64,000 nt of DNA from Emticicia sp043780375 (GTDB lineage Bacteria; Bacteroidota; Bacteroidia; Cytophagales; Spirosomataceae), in the NCBI RefSeq assembly GCF_043780375.1, contig NZ_JAYWCU010000144.1:27900-91899 (forward strand), given 5' to 3'. Positions 51,810 through 59,860 of this stretch are shown here, in pieces; position 1 is the stretch's first letter, and every line of letters begins with the position of its first letter. Both the position numbers and the translations under genes were made by a program. Under the pieces are notes generated by a model that was not told where the DNA came from, did not search any database, and saw only the letters and a list, made by a program, of their open reading frames with translations.

Positions 51810-52787
51810 ATGCCAGTGAATAAAATTTTTGATGCCTTTGATAATTTACGTGTCCTTATAGTGGGTGACGTGATGATTGATTCTTATGTATTTGGGAGAG
51901 TTGAGCGTATTTCACCCGAAGCCCCCATTCCAGTTGTAAACGTGAAGCGGAAAGAAATTCGCTTAGGAGGAGCTGGAAACGTGGCTATGAACATAAAATC
52001 GCTTGGAGCAACCCCCATTTTATGCACAGTCGTGGGAGCAGATTCTGACGCAAAAGACTTACTTAACTTGTTGATAGATAATGATTTACCAATTGATGGA
52101 ATCATACAAAGTAAGGCTCGAATAACAACTGTAAAGCAACGAATTTTGGCTGGTTCACAACATATTGTCCGAATAGACTCTGAAATGGATTCGCTGATTA
52201 ATGCTGACGAACAAGCTCTTTTGATAGAAAAAGCCGAAGCCTTGGCGGAGTCGTGCGATGTTATTATTTTTGAAGATTACGACAAAGGAGTTTTGACTGC
52301 CGAAAGTATTAAGCAAATTGTTGCTTTTGCAAAATCAAAAGGCATTCCGACAATCGTTGACCCTAAAAAACGAAATTTTTTGAATTATCAAGGAACAGAT
52401 ATTTTTAAGCCAAATTTGAAAGAGTTGAAAGAAGGGTTAAAAATTGATTTCGATGCCAAGAATTTAGAAGAAGTAAAATCTGCAGTAGCATCCGCAAAAA
52501 ACATTTTGGGGGTAAATGGTGTTTTTTTAACACTATCAGAAAATGGTGTTTTTATTGACTTTCAAGATGAAACACATCATATTGCTGCACATTTGCGTAG
52601 CATTACCGATGTTTCGGGGGCGGGCGATACCGTTGTGAGTATTGCGGCAATGTGCTTAGCTCTGAAATTATCTCCTAAAGTTATTGCAGAAATGTCTAAT
52701 TTAGGAGGAGGGTTAGTATGCGAGTACGTAGGTGTGATGCCTATTGAAAAAGATAAACTTAGAAACGAATATAACAAATATTTTTAA
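51810..52787 (+). CDS. hldA: D-glycero-beta-D-manno-heptose-7-phosphate kinase
   Basis: This PfkB-family kinase makes heptose 1,7-bisphosphate for lipopolysaccharide core heptose. LIVGDVMIDSYVFGRVERISPEAPIPVV (about 16-43) and RLGGAGNVAMNIKSLGA are characteristic of RfaE domain 1, and DVSGAGDTVVS (about 268-278) holds the catalytic Asp. At 325 aa it is the kinase domain alone; the adenylyltransferase domain of bifunctional HldE is absent here. Other heptose genes are not in the window. Confidence 0.93.
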   Translation: MPVNKIFDAFDNLRVLIVGDVMIDSYVFGRVERISPEAPIPVVNVKRKEIRLGGAGNVAMNIKSLGATPILCTVVGADSDAKDLLNLLIDNDLPIDGIIQSKARITTVKQRILAGSQHIVRIDSEMDSLINADEQALLIEKAEALAESCDVIIFEDYDKGVLTAESIKQIVAFAKSKGIPTIVDPKKRNFLNYQGTDIFKPNLKELKEGLKIDFDAKNLEEVKSAVASAKNILGVNGVFLTLSENGVFIDFQDETHHIAAHLRSITDVSGAGDTVVSIAAMCLALKLSPKVIAEMSNLGGGLVCEYVGVMPIEKDKLRNEYNKYF

Positions 52788-52798
52788 CAATGAAAAAA

Positions 52799-52835
52799 AG
52801 CACCCAATCGTCTATTTTTAGAAAATTGCGGTGCT
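52799..52835 (+). terminator. Weak terminator after hldA
   Basis: AGCACC (52799-52804) pairs with GGTGCT (52830-52835), with an inner CAAT/ATTG, flanked by A. No T-run follows directly, so termination is tentative. Confidence 0.35.
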
Positions 52836-52887
52836 AAAAACTCAGAATTTCGGCAAATTGATAGTGGTTACAATTCATCTATGTGAA

Positions 52888-52998
52888 TTATTTCATTGAA
52901 GGTCTGTAAGGCAATGATTGTTTTTCTTTTTTGCTTAAAGAATAAACTACAACTCCTACAGCCACGGCGGCTAATCCGACTAATACTCCCTTTTTCAT
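52888..52998 (-). CDS. 36-residue membrane miniprotein
   Basis: The ATG at 52998 opens MKKGVLVGLAAVAVGVVVYS, a single hydrophobic helix (about 4-20), followed by a basic tail (LSKKEKQSLPYRPSMK). The frame continues upstream without sense. Small proteins with this helix-plus-basic-tail layout are common next to envelope genes. It sits alone between hldA and rsgA on the opposite strand. No family is recognised. Confidence 0.55.
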   Translation of the reverse strand: MKKGVLVGLAAVAVGVVVYSLSKKEKQSLPYRPSMK

Positions 52999-53309
52999 TG
53001 TCGTATGATGTTTAAAATGTTTCTTTGGTATTTTTGAACAACTAAATAACGAAAAATAATAATCGATTGTTTCAACAAACACTTAAAAATTGCTTAAAAA
53101 TTTATTTTACGGTAATTATATTATTTTTGGTCAATCAACTTTATAGATATTAAATAAAAATAGAAATATTTACCTCAAAGCATTACTTTTGCCTAAACAA
53201 ACATAATTATTAAAGAAATTTTTTTATGTAGTATATTTATAAGTATTATCTTGACATTTAAGTCTATTTTAAGTTTTAAGGAAGTTTCTTATATAAACAT
53301 TATCAAATT

Positions 53310-54242
53310 TTGAGCCAAACTATTGGATTAGTCATGCGTTCGACAGGTTCTTGGTACGATGTTCGTTCCAAAGAGGGAGATATTTTGCAATGTCGGCTAA
53401 AAGGAAAATTTAAAATAAAAGGTTTTAAAGTAACTAATCCTATTGCGGTTGGCGATAAAGTGGTCTATGCAATAGAAGACGAAAATCGCAATACGGGTAT
53501 GATTAGCGAAATCTTACCACGTGAAAACTACATCATTCGTAAGTCAGTTCATAAGACTGCTCACGGACATTTATTGGCAACAAATATCGACCAAGCAGTG
53601 CTTATTGCTACTTTAACTTTTCCAAGAACCTCACTTGGTTTTATTGACCGATTTTTAGTCGCAGCAGAGTCTTTTAGAATTCCTACTGTATTGATTTTCA
53701 ACAAATTAGACCTATTAAATCAAGAGCAAATCGATTACCAACAAGAGCTTACACAATTGTACGAAAGCCTTAATTATCCTTGTGTATTCACCTCTGCAAT
53801 TGATGGAAATGGGGTGGCTGAATTTTATGACATTTTGAGAGGAAAAGTATCATTAATTGCAGGACATTCGGGCGTTGGCAAATCTACTTTAGTTAATGCC
53901 ATTGCTCCTGATTTAGATTTAAGAACTTCAAAAGTTTCAACATTTGCTAATAAGGGGGTTCATACTACTACCTTTGCCGAAATGTTTGAGATTGATGCTG
54001 AAACTTTTATCATTGATTCTCCAGGTATCAAAGAATTAGGATTAGCAGATATGGAAAAAGAAGAAATTAGTCATTATTTTCCAGAAATGTTAAAATTAAT
54101 TAATCAATGCCGTTTTAATAATTGCCTGCATCTCGACGAACCAAATTGTGCTATTAAAGAGGCGGTCATGGAAGAAAAAATTGCCCAAAGTCGTTATTTT
54201 AGTTATTTGAGTATGATGGACGGTGGTGATAATAGGAAATAG
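53310..54242 (+). CDS. rsgA: Ribosome small subunit-dependent GTPase RsgA
   Basis: This circularly permuted GTPase checks late 30S maturation. An N-terminal OB fold (GLVMRSTGSWYDVRS) precedes the GTPase domain with G4 NKLD (FNKLDLL), G1 GHSGVGKST and G3 DSPG in permuted order, and a C-terminal zinc finger CRFNNCLHLDEPNC. The OB-fold start requires residues before the ATG at 53334, so the TTG at 53310 is the most likely start; an unusual codon for this phylum. Length 310 aa is normal. Confidence 0.95.
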   Translation: MSQTIGLVMRSTGSWYDVRSKEGDILQCRLKGKFKIKGFKVTNPIAVGDKVVYAIEDENRNTGMISEILPRENYIIRKSVHKTAHGHLLATNIDQAVLIATLTFPRTSLGFIDRFLVAAESFRIPTVLIFNKLDLLNQEQIDYQQELTQLYESLNYPCVFTSAIDGNGVAEFYDILRGKVSLIAGHSGVGKSTLVNAIAPDLDLRTSKVSTFANKGVHTTTFAEMFEIDAETFIIDSPGIKELGLADMEKEEISHYFPEMLKLINQCRFNNCLHLDEPNCAIKEAVMEEKIAQSRYFSYLSMMDGGDNRK

Positions 54243-54252
54243 TGTAGTAAAC

Positions 54253-54294
54253 GGTCAATAGTCGACTACCTACGGTGAAGCAGTACTATCGACC
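54253..54294. repeat. Degenerate heptamer-type inverted repeat after rsgA
   Basis: GGTCAATAGT (54253-54262) pairs 9 of 10 with ACTATCGACC (54285-54294). Between them CCTACGG occurs, the core of the palindrome type at 22688. A looser 7-base period is present. It could mark the end of rsgA transcription. Confidence 0.45.
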
Positions 54295-54382
54295 ATGTAC
54301 TTTGAACCGTTATCTAAATCCCTCCTTTTATCATCAAAATCACTTGTTTTAAACAAATATCATTTTTGAGAAATATTTATTC

Positions 54383-54411
54383 TTGTTCTTTTGTTAAAAA
54401 TCGTAATTTTG
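54383..54411 (+). promoter_or_regulatory. Promoter of the ECF sigma gene
   Basis: TTG (54383-54385) and TAATTTTG (54404-54411), 18 bases apart, match the housekeeping promoter. The sigma gene's ATG follows 21 bases downstream. Confidence 0.55.
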
Positions 54412-54432
54412 CTCGACTATAATTAAAAGTCT

Positions 54433-55053
54433 ATGGAAGAAGAAGAAATTGTAGAGGTAGTAGCACGGTACTCCGAAAAAGAAAAATACGCAGTTTTTGA
54501 TAAAGAGTTTATGCCGCACATAGACTCGATGTATAACTTTGCCTTTCGCTTAACTAATGATGAAGACGATGCCAATGATTTGGTACAAGACACTTATCTA
54601 AAAGCGTTCCGATTTATCAATTCGTTTGAAAGAGGAACTAATGCAAAAGCATGGTTGTTTAGAATTCTGAAAAACAGTTTCATTAACGACTATCGTAAAA
54701 AGAGTAAAGAACCATCAAAGGTAGATTACCAAGACGTTGAAACGACCTATAATTCGACAGAAGATGCCGAAATGGACGCTACAACTGACCTGCGAACCGA
54801 AACTGTGCAAGACATGATTGGCGATGAAGTTGCCAATGCATTAAATAGCTTGCCCGTTGATTTCAGAACGGTCATAATCTTGTGCGACATCGAAGGGTTT
54901 ACGTATGAAGAAATGGCCAAGATTTTAGATATTCCGATTGGCACTGTACGTTCGAGATTACACCGAGCCAGAAATTTGTTGAAAGAAAAACTAAAATCTT
55001 ATGCTTCTTCAATGGGTTATAAAACCAAAGAATTAGAAACCGAAGATGAATAA
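54433..55053 (+). CDS. ECF-type RNA polymerase sigma factor
   Basis: A 206-residue group 4 sigma factor. Region 2 reads DSMYNFAFRLTNDEDDANDLVQDTYLKAFRFINSF with the -10-binding helix, and region 4 reads LNSLPVDFRTVIILCDIEGFTYEEMAKILDIPIGTVRSRLHRARNLLKEKL with the helix-turn-helix. The N-terminus carries an acidic extension (MEEEEIVEVV). An anti-sigma-like gene follows after 166 bases. In Bacteroidota a close relative is the essential-like SigP/SigW type; the regulon here is unknown. Confidence 0.93.
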   Translation: MEEEEIVEVVARYSEKEKYAVFDKEFMPHIDSMYNFAFRLTNDEDDANDLVQDTYLKAFRFINSFERGTNAKAWLFRILKNSFINDYRKKSKEPSKVDYQDVETTYNSTEDAEMDATTDLRTETVQDMIGDEVANALNSLPVDFRTVIILCDIEGFTYEEMAKILDIPIGTVRSRLHRARNLLKEKLKSYASSMGYKTKELETEDE

Positions 55054-55219
55054 TTAAGCATCATAAGGAACAATTAATAAAACATTATTGTTCTATTTGA
55101 CGAATACAAATACTTGCATATCAGGTATTTGTAAAAAACAATTTAAACTTTTTTTCGGAAAGTTGAAAAGAAATATTTTAACAATAAAACTAAAAGTTGT
55201 TTCCCAAACCATTATATCA

Positions 55220-55519
55220 ATGAAGCATAAGTGCGAAAATCAGCAGAAATGTATGAAAATGATACAAGCCGTACTTGACGGCTCGGCATCTGCTGAAGAA
55301 GTAGAACACTTCAAACAGAATATGGACGAATGTATGCCTTGTATTGAAACTTACAAGTTGGAGAAAAGTGTGAAAGAAGCTATGCAGGGGAAAGTAGAGA
55401 AAAAATGCTGTCCACAGTCAATAATCGTTGATATTCGAGCAAAAATTGGTTTGGCATTCTTACTTTTAGGTTTTATAACTATTGAAATAAAACTCTATCA
55501 CATTTTATTTAGTTGTTAA
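55220..55519 (+). CDS. Anti-sigma factor-like protein with Cys/His motif and one membrane helix
   Basis: The ATG at 55220 gives 99 residues. The N-terminal domain has CENQQKCMKMIQAVLDGSAS and HFKQNMDECMPCIETYKLE, a His-x7-Cys-x2-Cys arrangement similar to zinc anti-sigma domains, with further cysteines (KKCCPQS). A membrane helix (about 79-96) ends the protein. It follows the ECF sigma gene on the same strand, so a cognate pair is likely. The start codon is reached only after 166 bases, an unusually long gap for such pairs. Confidence 0.75.
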   Translation: MKHKCENQQKCMKMIQAVLDGSASAEEVEHFKQNMDECMPCIETYKLEKSVKEAMQGKVEKKCCPQSIIVDIRAKIGLAFLLLGFITIEIKLYHILFSC

Positions 55520-55572
55520 TTTTGAATCATTGATAGACACGATTTGCAGTCTATAATTTTATAAATAGCACA

Positions 55573-55612
55573 AAAAAAAGCCATCAAACTTTAGGGTCTG
55601 ATGGCTTTTTTT
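55573..55612. terminator. Bidirectional terminator
   Basis: A perfect 14-base stem (55573-55586 with 55599-55612) has A7 and T7 ends and a GCCATCA core. It separates the anti-sigma gene from the convergent kinase/ParB-like gene. Confidence 0.92.
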
Positions 55613-55634
55613 GATTAGAACAAATACAAATATT

Positions 55635-56546
55635 CTACAAGACCTCAGGATAGCTGTAAAACTTGAATTTATTGGCCTGTTCCCAATCATGAAGCCATGA
55701 TGCTTTGATGGAATCATCAAAATATTTATTTGCTGAAATATTATTGGGCAAAAGCTCCTCATTTTTAGCAATAAGCCTTACAGGAACTAACGAAACACCA
55801 TTTTGAATGGCTATGCTTGCTCGTTTATGTCCGTCAAGAATTGCCCATTTACCTCGTCTTTCAAAAACACTAATTGGGTAGTCAGACGAGGGCGAAGTAA
55901 GATTAATTTGGTCTTTTAAATCAATAAAATCATCATTAAAAGTTTCGTTAATGTTTTGAGTAGGAAACAAAATCTTAGGATTGCACCAAATTACACCTTT
56001 CTGAAAATCTTTTTGATTAATTATTTTGATGATAAATCGTGCAATCGTAATCGTTTTTAGTTCGGTTGTGTTAAGTGTCAAATCAAAATTTTTATAATCA
56101 GAACAATCAGCTTTATATTCCTTCAAAAACCTATTATTTTCGCTACTTTTTCGTAAAATAATAGAGTCCATCGTTTCTTGAAGTGTCGTATAAGTGGTTT
56201 CATTAATTCTGGTCGAATCATTCATAATTCGTTTAGCCGCTACTTCAATATCAATCAGAAAATATAATTTTATTGATGATGGAATAAAGAACCAGCCAAG
56301 GCGGGAATCAACAACAAAGTTTTTGTCTAAGGTATTTAATGCCCTGAGATTATCATCAATTTCTTTGTCAATATCTTTATTAGTATCAGCTAAATTATTG
56401 AGTTCGAGTGTCGTCATTCCATACCGACGAGCCATATCTCGCTGAATCGCACCTGTCGAAAGATATTTAAGGTTGAGTTCTTCCGATAAAATTTTTGCGA
56501 TTGTGCTTTTTCCACTTCCTAAGTCGCCCGTGATGGTAATTTTCAT
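55635..56546 (-). CDS. Fusion of a cytidylate-kinase-like P-loop domain with a ParB/sulfiredoxin-like domain
   Basis: From the ATG at 56546 the protein has 303 residues. Residues 1-180 resemble cytidylate-kinase-like proteins: Walker A GDLGSGKST (7-15), STGAIQRDMARRYG (30-43) and VVDSRLGWFF (78-87). Residues about 187-262 resemble the ParB/sulfiredoxin fold: NPKILFP, then ISVFERRGKWAILDGHKRASIAIQNGVSLVPVRLI with the DGHKR nucleotide-binding-type motif (238-242). A short C-terminal segment ends in WLHDWEQANKF. The upstream TTG at 56579 is less likely as start. I do not know this combination as a described system. The neighbours (anti-sigma, nadD) give no direct clue; the gene is monocistronic. 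Confidence 0.75.
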   Translation of the reverse strand: MKITITGDLGSGKSTIAKILSEELNLKYLSTGAIQRDMARRYGMTTLELNNLADTNKDIDKEIDDNLRALNTLDKNFVVDSRLGWFFIPSSIKLYFLIDIEVAAKRIMNDSTRINETTYTTLQETMDSIILRKSSENNRFLKEYKADCSDYKNFDLTLNTTELKTITIARFIIKIINQKDFQKGVIWCNPKILFPTQNINETFNDDFIDLKDQINLTSPSSDYPISVFERRGKWAILDGHKRASIAIQNGVSLVPVRLIAKNEELLPNNISANKYFDDSIKASWLHDWEQANKFKFYSYPEVL

Positions 56547-56704
56547 AAGAATTTTTGTACTTTTTTTAAATTTTGACAAAATTATTCTTTTATTCTTAAT
56601 TTGGCTACATCAAATCGTACATATTCAGTATTTTTGGAATATTTTTAATAAAGGAAGTAGATAAAATAATTGATAATTTACTAAAAACTTATAATCAATG
56701 GTTA

Positions 56705-56732
56705 AAGTTACTGACTATTGACTGTGGACTAT
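56705..56732. repeat. 7-base-period repeat directly before nadD
   Basis: AAGTTAC, TGACTAT, TGACTGT and GGACTAT follow with exact 7-base spacing and end five bases before the nadD ATG. The GACTAT core is shared with the array at 35801. Confidence 0.6.
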
Positions 56733-56736
56733 TTAT

Positions 56737-57309
56737 ATGAAAATCGGCTTATTTTTTGGTTCATTCAATCCTATTCACGTCGGGCATTTGATAATTGCTA
56801 ACCGAATGGCATACTGCACGGATTTGGAGCAAGTTTGGTTTGTGGTTTCACCCCAAAACCCTTTCAAAAAGAACAAAAGTTTACTACACGAATTCGACCG
56901 CTTCACGATGGTAGAAAAAGCAATCTCAGACAACTATCGTTTGAAAGTATCTAACATTGAGTTTTCGATGCCCAAGCCAAGTTATACAATTGATACGCTC
57001 ACAAAATTGGTAGAACGTCACCCAACCCACGAGTTTAAGCTAATAATGGGTGAAGACAATTTGGTGCAGTTTGAAAATTGGAAAAACTACGATAAGATTT
57101 TAGAATACTACGAGTTATATGTTTATCCACGTCCCAATACTGCTGAACATAACTTCAAAATTCATCCAAAAGTAAAATTTATTGAAGCTCCCTTGCTTGA
57201 CATTTCAGCTACTTTTATCCGAAATTCTATCAAAGAAGGAAAATCTATTCGCTACATGGTGTCTGATGTGGTAGAAGAATATATTCGTTGGCAGAAGTTT
57301 TATTTGTAG
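56737..57309 (+). CDS. nadD: Nicotinate-nucleotide adenylyltransferase
   Basis: NadD forms nicotinic acid adenine dinucleotide in NAD synthesis. The nucleotidyltransferase motif GLFFGSFNPIHVGHL (4-18) and the second motif ISATFIRNSIKEGKS (about 160-174) are intact. PKPSYTIDTL is typical of the family. Length 190 aa is normal. Confidence 0.97.
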   Translation: MKIGLFFGSFNPIHVGHLIIANRMAYCTDLEQVWFVVSPQNPFKKNKSLLHEFDRFTMVEKAISDNYRLKVSNIEFSMPKPSYTIDTLTKLVERHPTHEFKLIMGEDNLVQFENWKNYDKILEYYELYVYPRPNTAEHNFKIHPKVKFIEAPLLDISATFIRNSIKEGKSIRYMVSDVVEEYIRWQKFYL

Positions 57310-57367
57310 AAGTTTCTTCATACTAAATGTTCTATAGAAAAAAATATTAGTCAATATTTGATTTTAG

Positions 57368-57442
57368 AGGTTGTTTACGTTTTTGCTGGTAAAAAATGAC
57401 ACTTTTTTGAACAAAGAGTAAGTTAAAAAGGTGCATTTTAAG
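57368..57442 (+). repeat. Dispersed intergenic repeat, copy 1
   Basis: This segment is the inverted counterpart of 30239-30312 (about 56 of 63 aligned columns identical). It lies in the 269-base convergent gap between nadD and panB, which has no gene. A small hairpin AAATATT/AATATTT (57342-57359) just before it may end nadD transcription. Confidence 0.75.
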
Positions 57443-57578
57443 TTATGAATCAACAAAAGTATAGAATTTGGACAAGTTTAATATTTATATCGACTCTTCC
57501 TTTCTTTTAATAAAAAATGAAGCAAGAATACCTTAGAGTAGCACTATTTTTTTTAATATTTTTAATCATTAACTATGC

Positions 57579-58394
57579 TCAATAAGACTCTTTTTCGCTC
57601 GGAAAATTAGAAGATTTTACATCTTTGGTAAAATTAATTACGGCTTCGGTCATGATTGAATGTAAATCGGCATAGCGACGAAGAAAACGTGGCGAAAAGT
57701 CTTTATTGATTCCTAACATATCATGCACAACCAAAATTTGTCCATCACAGCCATTTCCAGCACCAATACCAATAGTAGGAATATTAATTGCTTCAGTTAC
57801 TTTTTTTGCTAATCCCGCAGGAATTTTTTCTAAAACCATTCCAAAACAACCAACTTCGTCAAGCATTTTGGCATTTTCTATTAATTGTTCGGCTTCTTCG
57901 TCTTCTTTTGCTCGTACGGCATAAGTTCCAAATTTGTATATTGATTGTGGCGTAAGTCCCAAATGGCCCATGACGGGAATTCCTGCACTTAAAATTCGGA
58001 CAATTGATTCTTTTACTTCAATTCCACCTTCCAATTTCACAGCGTGTCCTCCCGATTCTTTCATAATTCTGATTGCAGAACGAAGAGCTTCTTCCGAATT
58101 TCCTTGATAAGACCCAAAAGGCAAATCGACTACTACTAAAGCTCTTGTTACACCTTTCACAACTGCTTGGGCATGATAAATCATATTGTCGAGCGTAATT
58201 GGGAGCGTAGTTTCGTAGCCCGCCATAACATTGGAGGCAGAATCACCCACCAAAATTAACTCAACGCCTGCTGCATCAACGATTTTTGCCATTGAGTAAT
58301 CATAGGAAGTTAAACAGGCAATTTTTTCACCTTTACGCTTCATTTCCTGAAGCGTATGCGTGGTGATACGCTTTGTTTCACTGTGAATAGACAT
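57579..58394 (-). CDS. panB: 3-methyl-2-oxobutanoate hydroxymethyltransferase
   Basis: PanB adds a hydroxymethyl group from methylene-tetrahydrofolate to ketoisovalerate, the first step of pantothenate synthesis. SLTSYDYSMAKIVDAAGVELILVGDSASNVMAGYETTLPITLDNM carries the metal and substrate residues; GHLGLTPQSIYKFG and IGIGAGNGCDGQILVVHDMLG are conserved later. Length 271 aa is normal. No panC or panD is adjacent. Confidence 0.97.
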   Translation of the reverse strand: MSIHSETKRITTHTLQEMKRKGEKIACLTSYDYSMAKIVDAAGVELILVGDSASNVMAGYETTLPITLDNMIYHAQAVVKGVTRALVVVDLPFGSYQGNSEEALRSAIRIMKESGGHAVKLEGGIEVKESIVRILSAGIPVMGHLGLTPQSIYKFGTYAVRAKEDEEAEQLIENAKMLDEVGCFGMVLEKIPAGLAKKVTEAINIPTIGIGAGNGCDGQILVVHDMLGINKDFSPRFLRRYADLHSIMTEAVINFTKDVKSSNFPSEKESY

Positions 58395-58493
58395 TATTAA
58401 TAGCGATTAATATTAGCAGATAGCTTTTTGCTGGCCTGAAAATATTTTTTTGTGAATGAAAAGGAATGATAATTTTAAGCTAATGCTAATTGC

Positions 58494-59786
58494 CTACTTA
58501 GGTATGAGCCACCCTTCGGGGTTTAAATGCTCGCTATTGTGCCAGATTTGGAAGTTTATTTCGGTTGCTCCGCCTGATTCTCCAGCGGTACCGATGGTTT
58601 CTTTTCCTGCGATTTTCTGTCCAACCACGGGAAAAATCTGTTGGAGATTAGCATAAACAGTAAAATATTCGCCGTGCTGAATCAAAACAACATTGCCAAG
58701 TCCAGGAATTTCAGTTACGTCTTTTACAACACCTTCATAAACTGACCGAACGGTTGCTTTTGCAGAGGTTTGAATGTCAATTCCATTATTATTTATTAAA
58801 ACGCCATTCAAAACAGGATGCTCTTTTATGCCAAATCTATCCGAAATAAAACCTTTTTGTACGGGCCAAGGCAAACGAGATTTTGACGCACCAAACGATT
58901 TTCCAAGAGCTGTTTCCTCATCGTCAAGTGCTGATGCAATTGTTCTCGAATTTACTTTGGAAGATGGTTTTTTGAGTTTGTTTTTTACTAATTTTGAGTC
59001 TCGGTCTTGTCGCAATTCACGTTCTTTATTTTTTCGGGAAATTTCACGAGCAACAACATTTTCAATTAAGGTTTCTAAGCGATTGACCGACCTATTTGTG
59101 GCTTCAATTTCTCTTCGTAAATCTTTTTCTTTTTTTGACAACTCGCCAATCATTTCTGTTTGACGGGTTTTAAGTTGTTCCAAATTTTGTGCTTCTGTTA
59201 CTTTAGCTGAAATAATTCGCTTTTTATCTGATTTTTTACCTTCCAAATTTCCTTGTCGCTCACGTAATAATGCAACAACTTTAATCATTTGTGCCACCTG
59301 CGATTTACGATTATCGGTATATTGTTGTAGATATTTATACCGCATAATTAAATCATTGAACGACGAGGAAGAAAATAAAAAACTCAATTTATTGATTTTT
59401 CCACTGGTTTTAGAAGCCCCATAAAGCATAGCGGCATATTCTTTTTGGAGCGTATCTAATTTTTGTTCAAGACTGGCTTTGGCATAAATAATGTCTTGCA
59501 TCTCCATATCAATTAAGTCCATGTCTTGTTCCATCAAGCCAATTTGTTCTTCTTGTGAAGAAATTTGCTGCTTTATTGCTTTTATTTTTCCAACAGTTAC
59601 TTCCTTTTTTTCTTGTGTATTTTCTAAAGCCCGCTTCGTCTCAACAATTTTTTCTAAGTTTCTTCTTTTTTCGCTTTCGAGTTGCTTACGCGATTTTTTC
59701 TTGCGTTGAGCGGAGCTATCAAGGCCTACAAAAATGCCAAGAAATAAGATACCTATGAGTAAATATGTAAGTTTTTTTAGGGACAT
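58494..59786 (-). CDS. EnvC-like murein hydrolase activator (degenerate M23 domain)
   Basis: From the ATG at 59786 the protein has 430 residues. A signal/anchor (about 6-22) precedes long coiled-coil segments (about 28-270) and a C-terminal LytM/M23 domain (about 310-425). The metal ligands of active M23 peptidases are changed: the His of HxGxD is Asn (NNNGIDIQ) and the HxH region reads YANL. As in EnvC, the domain is therefore probably non-catalytic and activates amidases during septum splitting. It follows DUF4292 on the same strand, in the Bacteroidota TPR-DUF4292-EnvC order. Confidence 0.88.
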   Translation of the reverse strand: MSLKKLTYLLIGILFLGIFVGLDSSAQRKKKSRKQLESEKRRNLEKIVETKRALENTQEKKEVTVGKIKAIKQQISSQEEQIGLMEQDMDLIDMEMQDIIYAKASLEQKLDTLQKEYAAMLYGASKTSGKINKLSFLFSSSSFNDLIMRYKYLQQYTDNRKSQVAQMIKVVALLRERQGNLEGKKSDKKRIISAKVTEAQNLEQLKTRQTEMIGELSKKEKDLRREIEATNRSVNRLETLIENVVAREISRKNKERELRQDRDSKLVKNKLKKPSSKVNSRTIASALDDEETALGKSFGASKSRLPWPVQKGFISDRFGIKEHPVLNGVLINNNGIDIQTSAKATVRSVYEGVVKDVTEIPGLGNVVLIQHGEYFTVYANLQQIFPVVGQKIAGKETIGTAGESGGATEINFQIWHNSEHLNPEGWLIPK

Positions 59787-59860
59787 TATAACAAGTTTAA
59801 GCTCTTTGCATTTGATGGTCAGCAATCGTTGCGGAACAACCATTTACCGATAAAAGCCAA

